A DNA stretch of 64,000 bases from Bacillus sp. ZZV12-4809. GTDB lineage: Bacteria > Bacillota > Bacilli > Bacillales > Cytobacillaceae. Both the position numbers and the translations under genes were made by a program. Positions 1-8,816 of the stretch are shown piece after piece. The stretch spans positions 62,001 to 126,000 of the forward strand of contig NZ_VCRN01000003.1 in NCBI RefSeq assembly GCF_009849585.1, written 5' to 3'. The first letter of the stretch is position 1; each line of letters opens with the position of its first letter. The notes under the pieces were generated by a model that saw only the letters and a program-made list of their open reading frames with translations, was not told where the DNA came from and did no database searches.

Positions 1-1218
1 GCCATTGGGATTGCCATTGGTTTTTCTAAGGATGGAAGCGGGGCAGCTGCACTTGCTGGTGCAGTGGGTTATTTTGTACTGACTGAAGGTGCCGCGGCTA
101 TAAACGAAACGGTTAATATGGGTGTTTTTGGCGGAATCATTTCTGGTATTATTGCAGGGCTATTATACAATAAATACCATGATATTAAGCTGCCGGAATG
201 GCTTGGATTCTTTGGGGGAAAACGATTTGTACCGATAATTACCTCACTTGCTATGATTGTCATCGCATTTTTATTTGGGTATGTATGGCCACCAGTACAG
301 GCCGGCATAAACAGTGTCGGCGATTGGATTATCGGGGCAGGGGCAGCAGGTGTTGGGGTATTCGGATTCCTGAACCGTCTTTTAATTCCTGTTGGTCTCC
401 ATCATATACTGAACACACTCGTCTGGTTTGAGTTCGGCGAGTTTACCAATGCAGCAGGGGATGTTATTAAAGGAGACTTATGGCGCTTCCTTGCAAAGGA
501 TCCTTCTGCTGGAATCTTTATGACAGGATTTTTCCCAATTATGATGTTTGGGCTGCCTGGTGCTGCTCTGGCCATGGTTGCGGCTGCAAAGAAGGAAAGA
601 AGGAAAGCGGTGGCAGGGGCAATGGCTGGACTTGCATTTACTTCCTTCCTGACAGGTATTACAGAGCCGATTGAATTCCTGTTTATGTTCTTATCACCGG
701 TTTTATATTTGATTCATGCTGCTTTGACAGGTGTGGCTATGTCCATTACCTATGTACTGGATATTCATCATGGTTTCGGATTCTCAGCGGGCGCCCTCGA
801 TTACATTCTAAACTTTGGCATTGCTCAGAAGCCGGTTCTGCTGGCCGGGATGGGTCTCCTGTATGCTATCCTGTATTTTGTGATTTTCTATTACCTGATC
901 AGGAAACTGGATTTGAAAACACCTGGAAGGGAAGACGAAATTGAAGGTGAGTTTGAAGGGAATACATCTATAAAGGGCAAATATGCTGAAGCAGCAGACG
1001 CTTATATGCAGGCTTTAGGCGGGAAAGAGAACCTTGTAGAACTCGATAATTGTGTAACCCGCCTTCGTTTAAGGGTGACTGATATGTCACTTGTTGATGA
1101 GGGGCAATTAAAACAGCTCGGAGCAAAAGGAGTCATAAAGCTCAGCAAAACCAGTCTGCAGGTCATTGTGGGAACGGATGTAGAATTCCTGTCAAATGAA
1201 ATGAAGAAATTACGTTAA
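1..1218 (+). CDS. nagP: PTS N-acetylglucosamine-type EIICB component, 5' truncated by window edge
   Basis: The frame is open from base 1, so the N-terminus lies outside the window; 405 residues are visible of a family about 450 long. The visible part holds hydrophobic segments of a glucose-superfamily EIIC domain, with the stretch GLHHILNT followed by FGEFTNA that is typical of GlcNAc permeases. The C-terminal EIIB domain carries the phosphorylatable cysteine in LDNCVTRLRLRV, about 50 residues from the end. The protein would transport and phosphorylate N-acetylglucosamine at the membrane, taking phosphate from EIIA. No EIIA domain follows. GlcNAc specificity is inferred from motif resemblance; a glucose-type EIICB is the alternative. 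A hairpin terminator follows directly. Confidence 0.85.
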   Translation, partial: AIGIAIGFSKDGSGAAALAGAVGYFVLTEGAAAINETVNMGVFGGIISGIIAGLLYNKYHDIKLPEWLGFFGGKRFVPIITSLAMIVIAFLFGYVWPPVQAGINSVGDWIIGAGAAGVGVFGFLNRLLIPVGLHHILNTLVWFEFGEFTNAAGDVIKGDLWRFLAKDPSAGIFMTGFFPIMMFGLPGAALAMVAAAKKERRKAVAGAMAGLAFTSFLTGITEPIEFLFMFLSPVLYLIHAALTGVAMSITYVLDIHHGFGFSAGALDYILNFGIAQKPVLLAGMGLLYAILYFVIFYYLIRKLDLKTPGREDEIEGEFEGNTSIKGKYAEAADAYMQALGGKENLVELDNCVTRLRLRVTDMSLVDEGQLKQLGAKGVIKLSKTSLQVIVGTDVEFLSNEMKKLR

Positions 1219-1229
1219 AAAATACCATT

Positions 1230-1257
1230 CTGGCCCGAGGAGGGGTCAGATTTTTTT
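1230..1257 (+). terminator. Rho-independent terminator after the PTS gene
   Basis: The arms CTGGCCC (1230-1236) and GGGTCAG (1243-1249) form a 7-bp stem with one G-T pair, followed by A and a run of seven T. Confidence 0.8.
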
Positions 1258-1381
1258 AAAAAAGATGGACAAGTGCCAATTTTTGCAATGCCGGGATATT
1301 TGTTTATGCATGTCCAAGTTCAGAACATACGATGTAAACGTAAGGGTACCCATAGTAGTTGAATAAAAGGGGGGAAATCGT

Positions 1382-1522
1382 ATGTTAAATGGAGCATTAA
1401 CACCGTTACTAGTACTTGGACTAGTACTTTTATGGATTGTAGTCAGACTCATTTCACCGTCTTTAGCTGACAAAATCAAGGGTAGAATTTGCAGCCTATT
1501 GGACTGTCTGCCTGCTTCTTAA
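1382..1522 (+). CDS. Small hydrophobic protein of 46 residues, unknown function
   Basis: ATG at 1382 is preceded by a strong ribosome binding site (GGGGGG then AAATCGT). The 46 residues comprise a single predicted membrane segment (LLVLGLVLLWIVVRLI, about residues 9-24) and a short cationic tail containing two cysteines. The unit is self-contained: a terminator lies upstream at 1230-1257 and another downstream at 1548-1574. I do not recognise the family. Small single-pass proteins of this type in Bacillaceae are often sporulation or envelope stress products, but nothing in the sequence proves that here. Confidence 0.6.
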   Translation: MLNGALTPLLVLGLVLLWIVVRLISPSLADKIKGRICSLLDCLPAS

Positions 1523-1547
1523 TATGTCTAATAGATATATCCAATTT

Positions 1548-1574
1548 AAACCCTGGTTATTGCCCAGGGTTTTT
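1548..1574 (+). terminator. Terminator after the 46-residue protein gene
   Basis: AAACCCTGG (1548-1556) pairs perfectly with CCAGGGTTT (1564-1572), and the T-run continues to 1574. Confidence 0.8.
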
Positions 1575-1677
1575 CAATGTCATTTCCATAAGTTCTTCTT
1601 TTCTCTGTATGTTTGTCCATTCCATTAATTAAGCATATACATAATATAGGGTAGAAACTATGAAAGGCAGGTTTATT

Positions 1678-2085
1678 ATGGATCAACCTACTAAAAAGAA
1701 TGATTCTCTTGAGAATTCGGACAATCTGGAAAAGCTGGCAGGGGAACTGCTGAAATACGGACAGAATTTAGATTTTAATTCATTATTGAGTTTGGCCGGT
1801 AAAATTATTAATGATGATTCTATATTGAATCTTTCAGAAGGTATAAAGGTAAGTGAGGAAAAAGCGGCAGTGGATGAAACCGGGGAAAATGGAGACACCG
1901 AATACCTAAAGAAACAAATGGCATCTCTAAGAGCCGAGATGGCAGCATTAAAAAAAGAGGTCAGTGAATTAAAAAGGCAAAATGAATCCCTGATTGGCAT
2001 TTATACGAGACTAGTTAAAGCAGCAAACCAAGATTTTCAAAAAGGGATGGGGCTCATTACAGGATTAAGCAAGCTATTAAAATAA
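1678..2085 (+). CDS. Hypothetical coiled-coil protein, 135 residues
   Basis: No family recognised. The start at 1678 is chosen because AAAGGCAGG lies 6-8 bases upstream; an in-frame ATG at 1660 has a poorer site and would add six residues (MKGRFI). The first half is acidic and polar. Residues about 75-110 form a likely coiled coil (YLKKQMASLRAEMAALKKEV and on), and the end is amphipathic (KGMGLITGLSKLLK). There is no signal peptide or membrane span. It is a single-gene unit with its own strong terminator, probably a cytosolic structural or adaptor protein. Confidence 0.7.
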   Translation: MDQPTKKNDSLENSDNLEKLAGELLKYGQNLDFNSLLSLAGKIINDDSILNLSEGIKVSEEKAAVDETGENGDTEYLKKQMASLRAEMAALKKEVSELKRQNESLIGIYTRLVKAANQDFQKGMGLITGLSKLLK

Positions 2086-2090
2086 GGGTT

Positions 2091-2125
2091 AAAAGCATTG
2101 CTTTATAAAAGTGATGCTTTTTTTT
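2091..2125 (+). terminator. Strong terminator, 14-bp stem
   Basis: The arms 2091-2104 and 2108-2121 pair over 14 bp with two G-T pairs around a 3-base loop, ending in eight T. Confidence 0.9.
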
Positions 2126-2176
2126 GGCTGTTTTCGAAAAGTTTATTGGTTTGTCATAACTTAGTTAATTTGCTGA

Positions 2177-2314
2177 GTTGATCTTCGCTGCGTGGCTGGG
2201 GAAGCTTATTCAATGCCCTGCAGAAGGAGATGGAAGTGTGAGACCCTGCAGGCTAGCCGAGGAGGCCCGCATGCCTCCCCGCGGGTTCGCTGCGTGCCTG
2301 GAGAAGAAATCAAC
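2177..2314. repeat. GC-rich intergenic element with short inverted ends
   Basis: A GC-rich island of about 138 bp sits in an otherwise AT-rich 448-bp gap. It begins GTTGAT and ends ATCAAC. CGCTGCGTG occurs near both ends (2187-2195 and 2288-2296) and the centre holds GAGGCCCGCATGCCTC. It has no start codon with a ribosome binding site. In texture it resembles the dispersed GC-rich intergenic repeats of Bacillus-group genomes (recollection, not searched). It may be a MITE-like element or remnant. Confidence 0.45.
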
Positions 2315-2449
2315 TGGCAAAATTAAAAGAGACTTTGTTTAACATGGTATTTTTTTAGTTTACTAAACTCCAAACCAAATTGAAAAAATGTCTGTTTTGT
2401 TAAATAAAATACCGTGAAATAAAAAATTTCGAAATCCGATAAAAAAGTA

Positions 2450-2478
2450 TTGTGCAAGGCTGGAAAATCATTGATAAT
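2450..2478 (+). promoter_or_regulatory. Putative SigA promoter for the nitrilase/GNAT pair
   Basis: TTGTGC (2450-2455) and GATAAT (2473-2478) are separated by 17 bp, about 55 bases before the TTG start of the hydrolase gene. Confidence 0.5.
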
Positions 2479-2533
2479 CTTTTAAAGATAGAGTGTTACT
2501 CATCTATACATTTTTTTGATGAGGGGGAGTACA

Positions 2534-3409
2534 TTGAAAATTCGTGTATCCGCTGTGCAGTATCATTTGCACACCATTCGTTCATTTGAAGAGTTTGCAA
2601 GCCAATGTGAGCATTATATTAAAACTGCCCAGGAGTTTGGATCTGAGTTTGTTTTATTTCCTGAATTTTTCACTACACAGCTTTTGTCGATAGGAAGCGA
2701 GCAGGGAACAAGTCTGACCATTAACGAACTGCCCGGTTTTACTGAACAATATAAAAACTTATTTTCTGATTTTGCTAAACAGACAAACATGCATATAATC
2801 GGCGGTACCCACGTTATTAACAGAGATGGACGCCTTTATAATACGGCACATTTATTTTATCCAGATGGGCGAATAGAAGAGCAGGCTAAACTGCACATCA
2901 CGCCAACCGAAGTCCATGAGTGGAACATGTCACCTGGCGAAGGCCTGCGTGTATTTGATACAGATAAAGGCAGAATAGCCATTCTGACATGCTATGACAT
3001 TGAGTTTCCTGAAATTGTCCGTTTGGCAAAAGCAAAAGGAGCAGATGTTATTTTCTGCCCTTCCTGTACAGACGACCGTCATGGGTTCCACCGTGTACGC
3101 TATACAAGCCATGCAAGAGCGATTGAGAATCAGGTGTATGTTGTGGTTACAGGAACAATTGGTTCACTTCCTACTGTCGACTTTATGCGAGCCAATTTCG
3201 GCCAGGCAGCTGTCATTACACCTAATGATATCCCATTTCCGCCAAAGGGGATTATGGTGGAAGGCGAGCTGAATGATGATATGATTGTGACAGCGGACCT
3301 TGATCTCAGCCTTTTATATGAAGTCCGTGAGCGCGGTTCGGTTACGACCTGGCGCGACCGCAGGACCGACTTGTATGTAGATTGGGAAAAAGAAAATATC
3401 GAAGGTTAA
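2534..3409 (+). CDS. Carbon-nitrogen hydrolase (nitrilase superfamily)
   Basis: The TTG at 2534 is preferred: AGGGGGAG ends five bases upstream, whereas the frame-opening TTG/ATG at 2516-2519 would overlap that site. The 291 residues carry the nitrilase triad: Glu in FPEFF (about residue 44), Lys in QAKLHITP and Cys in LTCYDIEFPE. Such enzymes hydrolyse amides or nitriles of small cytosolic substrates through a cysteine thioester; the substrate cannot be named. The adjacent GNAT gene starts four bases after the stop, so the two are probably co-transcribed. B. subtilis YhcX is, to my recollection, a fusion of these same two domains, so this looks like the split version. Confidence 0.85.
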   Translation: MKIRVSAVQYHLHTIRSFEEFASQCEHYIKTAQEFGSEFVLFPEFFTTQLLSIGSEQGTSLTINELPGFTEQYKNLFSDFAKQTNMHIIGGTHVINRDGRLYNTAHLFYPDGRIEEQAKLHITPTEVHEWNMSPGEGLRVFDTDKGRIAILTCYDIEFPEIVRLAKAKGADVIFCPSCTDDRHGFHRVRYTSHARAIENQVYVVVTGTIGSLPTVDFMRANFGQAAVITPNDIPFPPKGIMVEGELNDDMIVTADLDLSLLYEVRERGSVTTWRDRRTDLYVDWEKENIEG

Positions 3410-3412
3410 CAA

Positions 3413-4090
3413 ATGGCCTATCGAAGCGAATTTTTTGTGTTTGACGGGGGTAAGCCGGTGCCGGCTGTAATCAGGAATTATACGAAAGAGGATTTCGATC
3501 AGTTAATTGACATACAGGCGGAATGCTTTCCGCCGCCATTTCCTTCAGATTTATGGTGGAATCAGAAGCAATTAGCAAATCATGTGGAACTTTTTCCTGA
3601 GGGGGCACTATGCATTGAGGCAGATGGAGCAGTAGCAGGGTCCATAACCGGGCTGATTATTGATTTTGATCCTGCCCGCCCGGAGCATACATGGGAAGAA
3701 ATAACCGACAGCGGCTATATCCGCAATCATAAACCTCAAGGGAATACATTATATATTGTCGATATAAGCGTCAGGCCCCGTTTCCGTAAGCTTGGTCTTG
3801 GAAAAATTTTGATGCAGTCTATGTATCAGACTGTTATTAACTTAGGGCTTGACCGGCTGCTAGGCGGAGGACGGATGCCTGGCTACCATAAATGTGCACC
3901 TGATATGTCACCTGAAGACTATCTTCAGCAATTAATCGAGGGAAAAAAGCAGGATCCAGTCATTACATTTTTGCTGAGGTGCGGACGGACACCTCTTTGT
4001 GTTGTGGAGAATTACTTAGAAGATGATGAATCTCTAAATTTCGGCGCGTTGATGGAATGGAAGAATCCTTTTAAGGAAAACCGAATATAA
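3413..4090 (+). CDS. GNAT-family N-acetyltransferase paired with the hydrolase
   Basis: 225 residues starting at ATG 3413, with GAAGG upstream overlapping the end of the hydrolase gene. The acetyl-CoA binding stretch is RPRFRKLGLGKILMQ (about residues 120-134), preceded by the beta strand TLYIVDISV. The C-terminal half is longer than in minimal GNATs. The conserved-looking WWNQKQLANHVELFPEG segment and the neighbouring nitrilase match the acetyltransferase half of YhcX-type proteins. It may act on the same substrate as the hydrolase, which is inference from synteny. The pair ends at a terminator. Confidence 0.8.
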   Translation: MAYRSEFFVFDGGKPVPAVIRNYTKEDFDQLIDIQAECFPPPFPSDLWWNQKQLANHVELFPEGALCIEADGAVAGSITGLIIDFDPARPEHTWEEITDSGYIRNHKPQGNTLYIVDISVRPRFRKLGLGKILMQSMYQTVINLGLDRLLGGGRMPGYHKCAPDMSPEDYLQQLIEGKKQDPVITFLLRCGRTPLCVVENYLEDDESLNFGALMEWKNPFKENRI

Positions 4091-4097
4091 TTGTAAG

Positions 4098-4122
4098 AAA
4101 GCCCTTTTTTGAAGGGCTTTTT
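4098..4122 (+). terminator. Terminator after the nitrilase/GNAT pair
   Basis: AAAGCCCTT (4098-4106) pairs with AAGGGCTTT (4112-4120), followed by T residues. Confidence 0.8.
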
Positions 4123-4198
4123 AATTTGAAGTTTAGCGGGCACAATGAAAAGGTAAAGATATCATAATGATGGACAAACCGAAATGAGGGATTCGTTT

Positions 4199-4306
4199 AT
4201 GGGTGTGAAAAGAATAATAAAAGCCCTTATCGTAAAGAAAGGTGCAACTTTAGTGAGAAAGTATGTTGTCCCGGCAGTAAAAAGAAAGCTGAAAAACAGG
4301 AGATAG
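4199..4306 (+). CDS. Possible 35-residue highly basic peptide
   Basis: ATG 4199 has GAGGG eight bases upstream. The peptide is strongly cationic: 14 Lys/Arg among 35 residues and no acidic residue (starts MGVKRIIKAL, ends KRKLKNRR), giving an amphipathic basic helix pattern. It lies between two terminators in a 375-bp gap that holds no other gene. I do not recognise it. Possibilities are a small nucleic-acid or membrane binding peptide, or a fortuitous frame. Confidence 0.4.
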   Translation: MGVKRIIKALIVKKGATLVRKYVVPAVKRKLKNRR

Positions 4307-4437
4307 AGACATCTGCTATGCAAGGTGTTCTTCTGTTCAAAAGCCTTAAAGGAAAGGCACTTATCTGAGAAATATTCGGAGTGCCTAATCAAAATCCTTT
4401 AAGCAGGGATTCGAACAAGTCTATCAATTTTCCATAC

Positions 4438-4467
4438 AAAAAGCTGCCTTTAAAAGGGCAGCTTTTT
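4438..4467. terminator. Bidirectional terminator
   Basis: AAAAAGCTGCC (4438-4448) pairs with GGCAGCTTTTT (4457-4467). It serves plus-strand transcripts and overlaps the stop codon of the minus-strand ymcC-like gene. Confidence 0.75.
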
Positions 4468-5026
4468 AAGTGACAGAGTTATTGTGATTTTCAGGTTTAA
4501 CTTTCCGCGGCCAAACCGTATAGCTGAAGCTGATGACAAAATCTATAGCCAGAACGAAGGTCCACGTTCTAATAATACCCCAGAGGTTTTTTGTTTGCTC
4601 TGAATTTCCTATAAAGAAAATCATCGCAAATAACAATGCCAATCCAATACTCCAAGCGAGGAGGTGTCTATACCAGCCGTTTCTTTCTCTTCTGGCATGT
4701 TCACTGCCGAATTTTGGAGGCTTTGACGGTCTGGGTCCATTCCCAAACTTATAGGCAAACCTTTCGTCTGCCCAATGAATCATAGATTTTCCGAAGGCAA
4801 TGGTTGCACCGATATATATTGCTGCAATGCCATGGAAAATCCCGGCTTCGGCTCCTCTGTGCAAATCAATGGTGGTTGCTGTGAGCAGAATCAAATCAAT
4901 CAGAGGTGTGCAAAGCAATAGCAGACTGCTTAATGTCTTTTTTTTCAAAATATATCTTGCAGTTAAACCTGCCATAACGAAAATCCAAAACCCAATCTCA
5001 CAGGCAATAATCAGCCAGCCGATCAT
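4466..5026 (-). CDS. ymcC: YmcC-like integral membrane protein
   Basis: 186 residues with about five hydrophobic segments (residues about 3-25, 33-52, 65-82, 123-142 and 150-170) and a central cytosolic-looking basic loop GPRPSKPPKFG. It is divergent from a TetR gene that resembles PksA. In B. subtilis ymcC lies next to pksA, which supports the name. Function is unknown; the arrangement suggests that the TetR protein represses this gene and itself through the two operators at 5051-5090. A GGGATGTGG element precedes the start on the minus strand. Confidence 0.75.
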   Translation of the reverse strand: MIGWLIIACEIGFWIFVMAGLTARYILKKKTLSSLLLLCTPLIDLILLTATTIDLHRGAEAGIFHGIAAIYIGATIAFGKSMIHWADERFAYKFGNGPRPSKPPKFGSEHARRERNGWYRHLLAWSIGLALLFAMIFFIGNSEQTKNLWGIIRTWTFVLAIDFVISFSYTVWPRKVKPENHNNSVT

Positions 5027-5050
5027 TATTCCACATCCCTTTTTTTATTT

Positions 5051-5090
5051 AATACAGTTGTATTATAAAATAATATAACACATCTGTATT
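5051..5090. promoter_or_regulatory. Two TetR-type operators between ymcC-like and pksA-like genes
   Basis: AATACAGTTGTATT (5051-5064) has perfect 6-bp arms AATACA/TGTATT. AACACATCTGTATT (5077-5090) is the same dyad with one mismatch. The centres are 26 bp apart, in the divergent promoter region. The second overlaps the expected -35 position of the TetR gene promoter, so autorepression is likely. Confidence 0.65.
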
Positions 5091-5104
5091 AAAAAAACAA
5101 TTGA

Positions 5105-5113
5105 TGCTATAAT
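5105..5113 (+). promoter_or_regulatory. Extended -10 of a probable leaderless TetR transcript
   Basis: TGCTATAAT (5105-5113) is a perfect extended -10. Initiation about seven bases downstream would fall on the A of the ATG at 5120. No Shine-Dalgarno sequence exists before that ATG. Confidence 0.55.
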
Positions 5114-5119
5114 ATATAC

Positions 5120-5722
5120 ATGCCTAAAAAAGTTGACCATGAAAATCAAAAACATTTATTAGCACAAGCTGCATGGCGGGTGATCCAAAAAAATGGTATA
5201 GAAGGAGCTTCTGTCCGGAAGATAGCAGAAGAAGCTGGTTTATCAGCAGGCTCACTTCGCCACTATTTTTCAAATCAAAATGAGTTATTGGCTTATTCCA
5301 TGAATTTAGTATCAGAAAGGGTGAAAACAAGAATTCAGCATGCATCGTATACGGATGATCATTTTGAAAATATGATACTGATGCTCGGGGAGCTGCTTCC
5401 TTTAGATGAAGAACGGAGATTGGAAATGGAAGTCTGGATTGCTTTTAATATAAAAGCTCTTGTTGACCCAGCTCTTGCTGAACTTAGCAGCCGGGTATAC
5501 CAGGAAATGAAGGAGGGCATCCGAAGGGTTATTGAGGGGATGAAGAACATGGGCTTATCCAGCTCTGGTTTGAATATTGAAGAAGAGGCAGAGCGTCTTC
5601 ATGCCCTGATTGACGGTCTTGCCCTTCATGGTGTTATGAAGCCTGCCCTTTTTACCGAAGATAAAATGAAAGGGATCCTTAGAAGGCACTTGTCATCATT
5701 ATGTGCAAATAAAAACAGCTGA
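5120..5722 (+). CDS. pksA: PksA-like TetR/AcrR family transcriptional regulator
   Basis: 200 residues. The N-terminal helix-turn-helix spans about residues 27-47 (SVRKIAEEAGLSAGSLRHYF), and the rest is the helical ligand-binding and dimer domain (BetI-like C-terminus). The N-terminus MPKKVDHENQ argues that ATG 5120 is right although no ribosome binding site precedes it. The gene is divergent from ymcC and flanked by two matching dyads, so local repression is the likely role. The ligand is unknown. The stop codon sits inside the loop start of its terminator. Confidence 0.8.
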   Translation: MPKKVDHENQKHLLAQAAWRVIQKNGIEGASVRKIAEEAGLSAGSLRHYFSNQNELLAYSMNLVSERVKTRIQHASYTDDHFENMILMLGELLPLDEERRLEMEVWIAFNIKALVDPALAELSSRVYQEMKEGIRRVIEGMKNMGLSSSGLNIEEEAERLHALIDGLALHGVMKPALFTEDKMKGILRRHLSSLCANKNS

Positions 5723-5738
5723 ACATACAGCTGTTTTT
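5711..5738 (+). terminator. Terminator overlapping the end of the TetR gene
   Basis: AAAAACAGCTG (5711-5721) pairs perfectly with CAGCTGTTTTT (5728-5738). Confidence 0.85.
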
Positions 5739-5858
5739 ATTATTGTCTTTTTTTAGAATGCCTGGACAGCTCATCCAATATCATTAACTAAACGTTTAAT
5801 TTTTTCCTGCAAGGGTACTGAAAACCAAAGAAATTGATTCAATGAAAGGATGATTGAT

Positions 5859-8816
5859 TTGCCGCCATCACTCAATATAAAGATAAATGGTATAGAAATG
5901 AAGGCAGAGCAGGGTCAAACCGTTTTGCAGTTATTAAATGACAGCTCGATCGAAATCCCTCAGGTTTGCTTCCATCCCAGCCTGGGAGCAATAGAAACCT
6001 GCGATACCTGCATTGTTTCCGTTAATGGAGAACTTGTGAGATCATGCTCCACAAAAATTAATGATGGAGACGTAATTGATACGGCTGAACCTGATGTAAA
6101 ACAGGCACAGACCATTGCCATGGATAAGATTCTTTTTAATCATGAGCTGTATTGTACGGTATGTGATTATAACAACGGCGGATGTGAAATACATAATACG
6201 GTTAAAGCGATGAAAATCAATCATCAAAGCATCCCTTTTGATCACAAGCCATATGAAAAAGATGAATCCCATCCATTTTACAGATATGATCCGGATCAGT
6301 GCATTCTATGCGGAAGATGCGTTGAAGCCTGTCAGGATGTTCAGGTTACTGAAACCCTTACAATTGATTGGGAGAGGGAGAGGCCAAGAGTTATCTGGGA
6401 TAATGATGTGCCTATAAACGAGTCCTCCTGTGTATCCTGTGGACACTGTTCCACGGTTTGTCCGTGTAATGCCATGATGGAAAAGGGGATGGAAGGAGAA
6501 GCTGGGTTTCTGACAGGCATAGCCAAAAACACTCTTCGTCCAATGATTGAAATCACTAAAAATGTTGAAACAGGATACGGCTCTATCCTGGCAATATCAG
6601 ATATGGAAGCTGCAATGAGGGAAGAGAAAATTAAAAAGACCAAAACGGTCTGCACATATTGTGGTGTAGGCTGCAGCTTTGATGTATGGACAAAGGGACG
6701 TGAAATATTGAAGGTGGAGCCTCAGGCAGAAGCGCCTGCCAATGGAATTTCCACTTGTGTAAAAGGGAAATTTGGCTGGGACTTTGTAAATAGTGAGGAA
6801 CGATTAACCAAACCGCTAATCAGGGATGGCGATTCATTCCGTGAAGCAGAATGGGACGAAGCTCTTGACTTGATTTCACGAAAGTTTTCGGAAATTAAAG
6901 AACAGCATGGTCCGGATGCCTTGAGCTTTATCACATCATCTAAATGCACGAATGAAGAATCGTATTTAATGCAAAAGCTTGGCAGGGGAGTTATAGGCAC
7001 GAACAATATTGATAATTGTTCAAGATACTGCCAGACTCCTGCAACTGTAGGATTGTTCAGAACTGTTGGTTACGGAGGGGATGCAGGTTCAATTGAAGAT
7101 ATTAAGAATGCGGGTTTAGTATTAATTATCGGATCCAATACATCGGAATCACATCCAGTTCTTTCCACCAGGGTGAAACGAGCCCAGAAGCTTAACGGCC
7201 AGAAAGTAATCGTAGCTGACTTGAGGGAACATGAAATGGCAGAGCGATCTGATCTGTTTGTGCGTCCGCGAGCCGGCACTGATATGGTCTGGCTTTCTGC
7301 CATTACGAAATACATTATGGACCAGGGATGGGCCGATGGGAAGTTTCTCCAGGAAAAAGTGAATGGTCTTGAATATTTCGCATCAAATCTGGAGAAATAT
7401 ACACTTGAATTTGCAGAAGAAACAACCGGCATATCCAGAGACAATCTAATCAAAATGGCAGAAATGATTCATGAAGCCAATAGTGTTTCTGCATTATGGG
7501 CCATGGGTGTCACACAGCATCTTGGCGGCAGTGATACAAGCACAGCCATTTCAAATCTGCTGCTTGTAACCGGCAACTACGCTAAGCCTGGTGCTGGTGC
7601 ATATCCTTTAAGGGGCCATAATAATGTGCAGGGGGCAGGAGATTTCGGAAGCAGTCCTGATAATTTGCCTGGTTATCAAAAGGTATCAGATCCTGATGTG
7701 AGAAAGAAGTTCGAAAGTGCCTGGGGCGTAAAACTTCCAGAAAAATCCGGAATGAACAATCACGAGATGGTGGAAGGAATTCATGAGGGCCAGCTGAAAG
7801 CGATGTATCTAAAGGGCGAAGATATGGGTCTTGTGGATTCAAACATCAATTATGTGCAGGCAGCATTTGAGAAGCTTGATTTCTTTGTCGTGCAGGATAT
7901 CTTCCTGTCCCGTACAGCAGAGTTTGCGGATGTTGTTCTCCCTGCAAGCCCAAGCCTGGAAAAAGAAGGAACATTCACGAACACAGAAAGAAGGATCCAG
8001 CGTCTTTATCAGGCATTTGAACCCCTCGGAGATTCAAAGCCGGATTGGCAGATTATTATCGAAGTTGCGAATCGCCTTGGAGCAGGCTGGACGTATACAC
8101 ACCCAAGCGAAGTTATGGCCGAAGCAGCTAAGCTTATGCCTCTTTACGCAGGTGTTACCTATGATAGATTGGAAGGATACAATAGTCTGCAATGGCCAGT
8201 AGCTGAGGACGGAACTGACACACCGCTCCTTTATACGGAAGGCTTCCCGTTCCCGGATGGCAAGGCAAGACTTTATCCGGTAGATTGGACTCCTGCTCTT
8301 GAATTTCCTGCGGAATATGATATCCATGTCAACAATGGCCGACTCCTTGAGCATTTCCATGAAGGGAATATGACCTATAAATCAAAAGGAATAAGCTCTA
8401 AAACACCGGAAGTGTTCCTTGAGGTATCACCTGAACTGGCCAAAGAGCGGGGCTTGAAGGATGGCACGCTTGTTCGCCTGACTTCACCGTATGGCAACGT
8501 TAAAGTTAAATGCCTGATAACTGACAGGGTTAAAGGAAAGGAAGTTTACCTCCCTATGAATGATAGAGGCGAAGCAGCCATAAATTTATTAACAAGCAGC
8601 TATGCCGATAAGGATACCGATACGCCGGCATATAAGGAAACAAAGGTAAAGCTTGAAATTCTGAGTGAGGAAGGCAGCAATCCACTTCCTAGAATAAATC
8701 ACCGCTATGGTAATCCGCAGCCGCAAATAGGTGTAAATGTCCAAAAGAAATGGGCTAGAAAAGATTACATTTTCCCGGGAGATATGGTGAAAAAGGAGCG
8801 GAAGCAGCATGGCTAA
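5859..8816 (+). CDS. fdhF: Molybdopterin formate dehydrogenase catalytic subunit, YrhE-like
   Basis: About 985 residues. TTG 5859 is preferred because AAAGGATG (5845-5852) is correctly spaced; ATG 5850 is buried in it. Domain order: [2Fe-2S] domain (Cys in QVCFHPSLG and CDTC, about residues 37-51), Cys/His-rich NADH dehydrogenase G-like segment, two [4Fe-4S] motifs ([11 protein letters not shown] about 150, [13 protein letters not shown] about 190), the molybdopterin oxidoreductase [4Fe-4S] motif CTYCGVGC (about 268), then the Mo-bis-MGD domain. The molybdenum ligand is probably Cys in NCSRYCQ, replacing selenocysteine. It oxidises formate to CO2 in the cytosol; no signal peptide is present. 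The DUF1641 gene overlaps its stop, and fdhD lies 2 kb downstream. Confidence 0.92.
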   Translation: MPPSLNIKINGIEMKAEQGQTVLQLLNDSSIEIPQVCFHPSLGAIETCDTCIVSVNGELVRSCSTKINDGDVIDTAEPDVKQAQTIAMDKILFNHELYCTVCDYNNGGCEIHNTVKAMKINHQSIPFDHKPYEKDESHPFYRYDPDQCILCGRCVEACQDVQVTETLTIDWERERPRVIWDNDVPINESSCVSCGHCSTVCPCNAMMEKGMEGEAGFLTGIAKNTLRPMIEITKNVETGYGSILAISDMEAAMREEKIKKTKTVCTYCGVGCSFDVWTKGREILKVEPQAEAPANGISTCVKGKFGWDFVNSEERLTKPLIRDGDSFREAEWDEALDLISRKFSEIKEQHGPDALSFITSSKCTNEESYLMQKLGRGVIGTNNIDNCSRYCQTPATVGLFRTVGYGGDAGSIEDIKNAGLVLIIGSNTSESHPVLSTRVKRAQKLNGQKVIVADLREHEMAERSDLFVRPRAGTDMVWLSAITKYIMDQGWADGKFLQEKVNGLEYFASNLEKYTLEFAEETTGISRDNLIKMAEMIHEANSVSALWAMGVTQHLGGSDTSTAISNLLLVTGNYAKPGAGAYPLRGHNNVQGAGDFGSSPDNLPGYQKVSDPDVRKKFESAWGVKLPEKSGMNNHEMVEGIHEGQLKAMYLKGEDMGLVDSNINYVQAAFEKLDFFVVQDIFLSRTAEFADVVLPASPSLEKEGTFTNTERRIQRLYQAFEPLGDSKPDWQIIIEVANRLGAGWTYTHPSEVMAEAAKLMPLYAGVTYDRLEGYNSLQWPVAEDGTDTPLLYTEGFPFPDGKARLYPVDWTPALEFPAEYDIHVNNGRLLEHFHEGNMTYKSKGISSKTPEVFLEVSPELAKERGLKDGTLVRLTSPYGNVKVKCLITDRVKGKEVYLPMNDRGEAAINLLTSSYADKDTDTPAYKETKVKLEILSEEGSNPLPRINHRYGNPQPQIGVNVQKKWARKDYIFPGDMVKKERKQHG

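Noticed and set aside
4162-4392. 76-codon minus-strand frame
   Set aside because: It starts at a TTG with poor spacing to a weak site, and it is antisense to the better-supported basic peptide frame.
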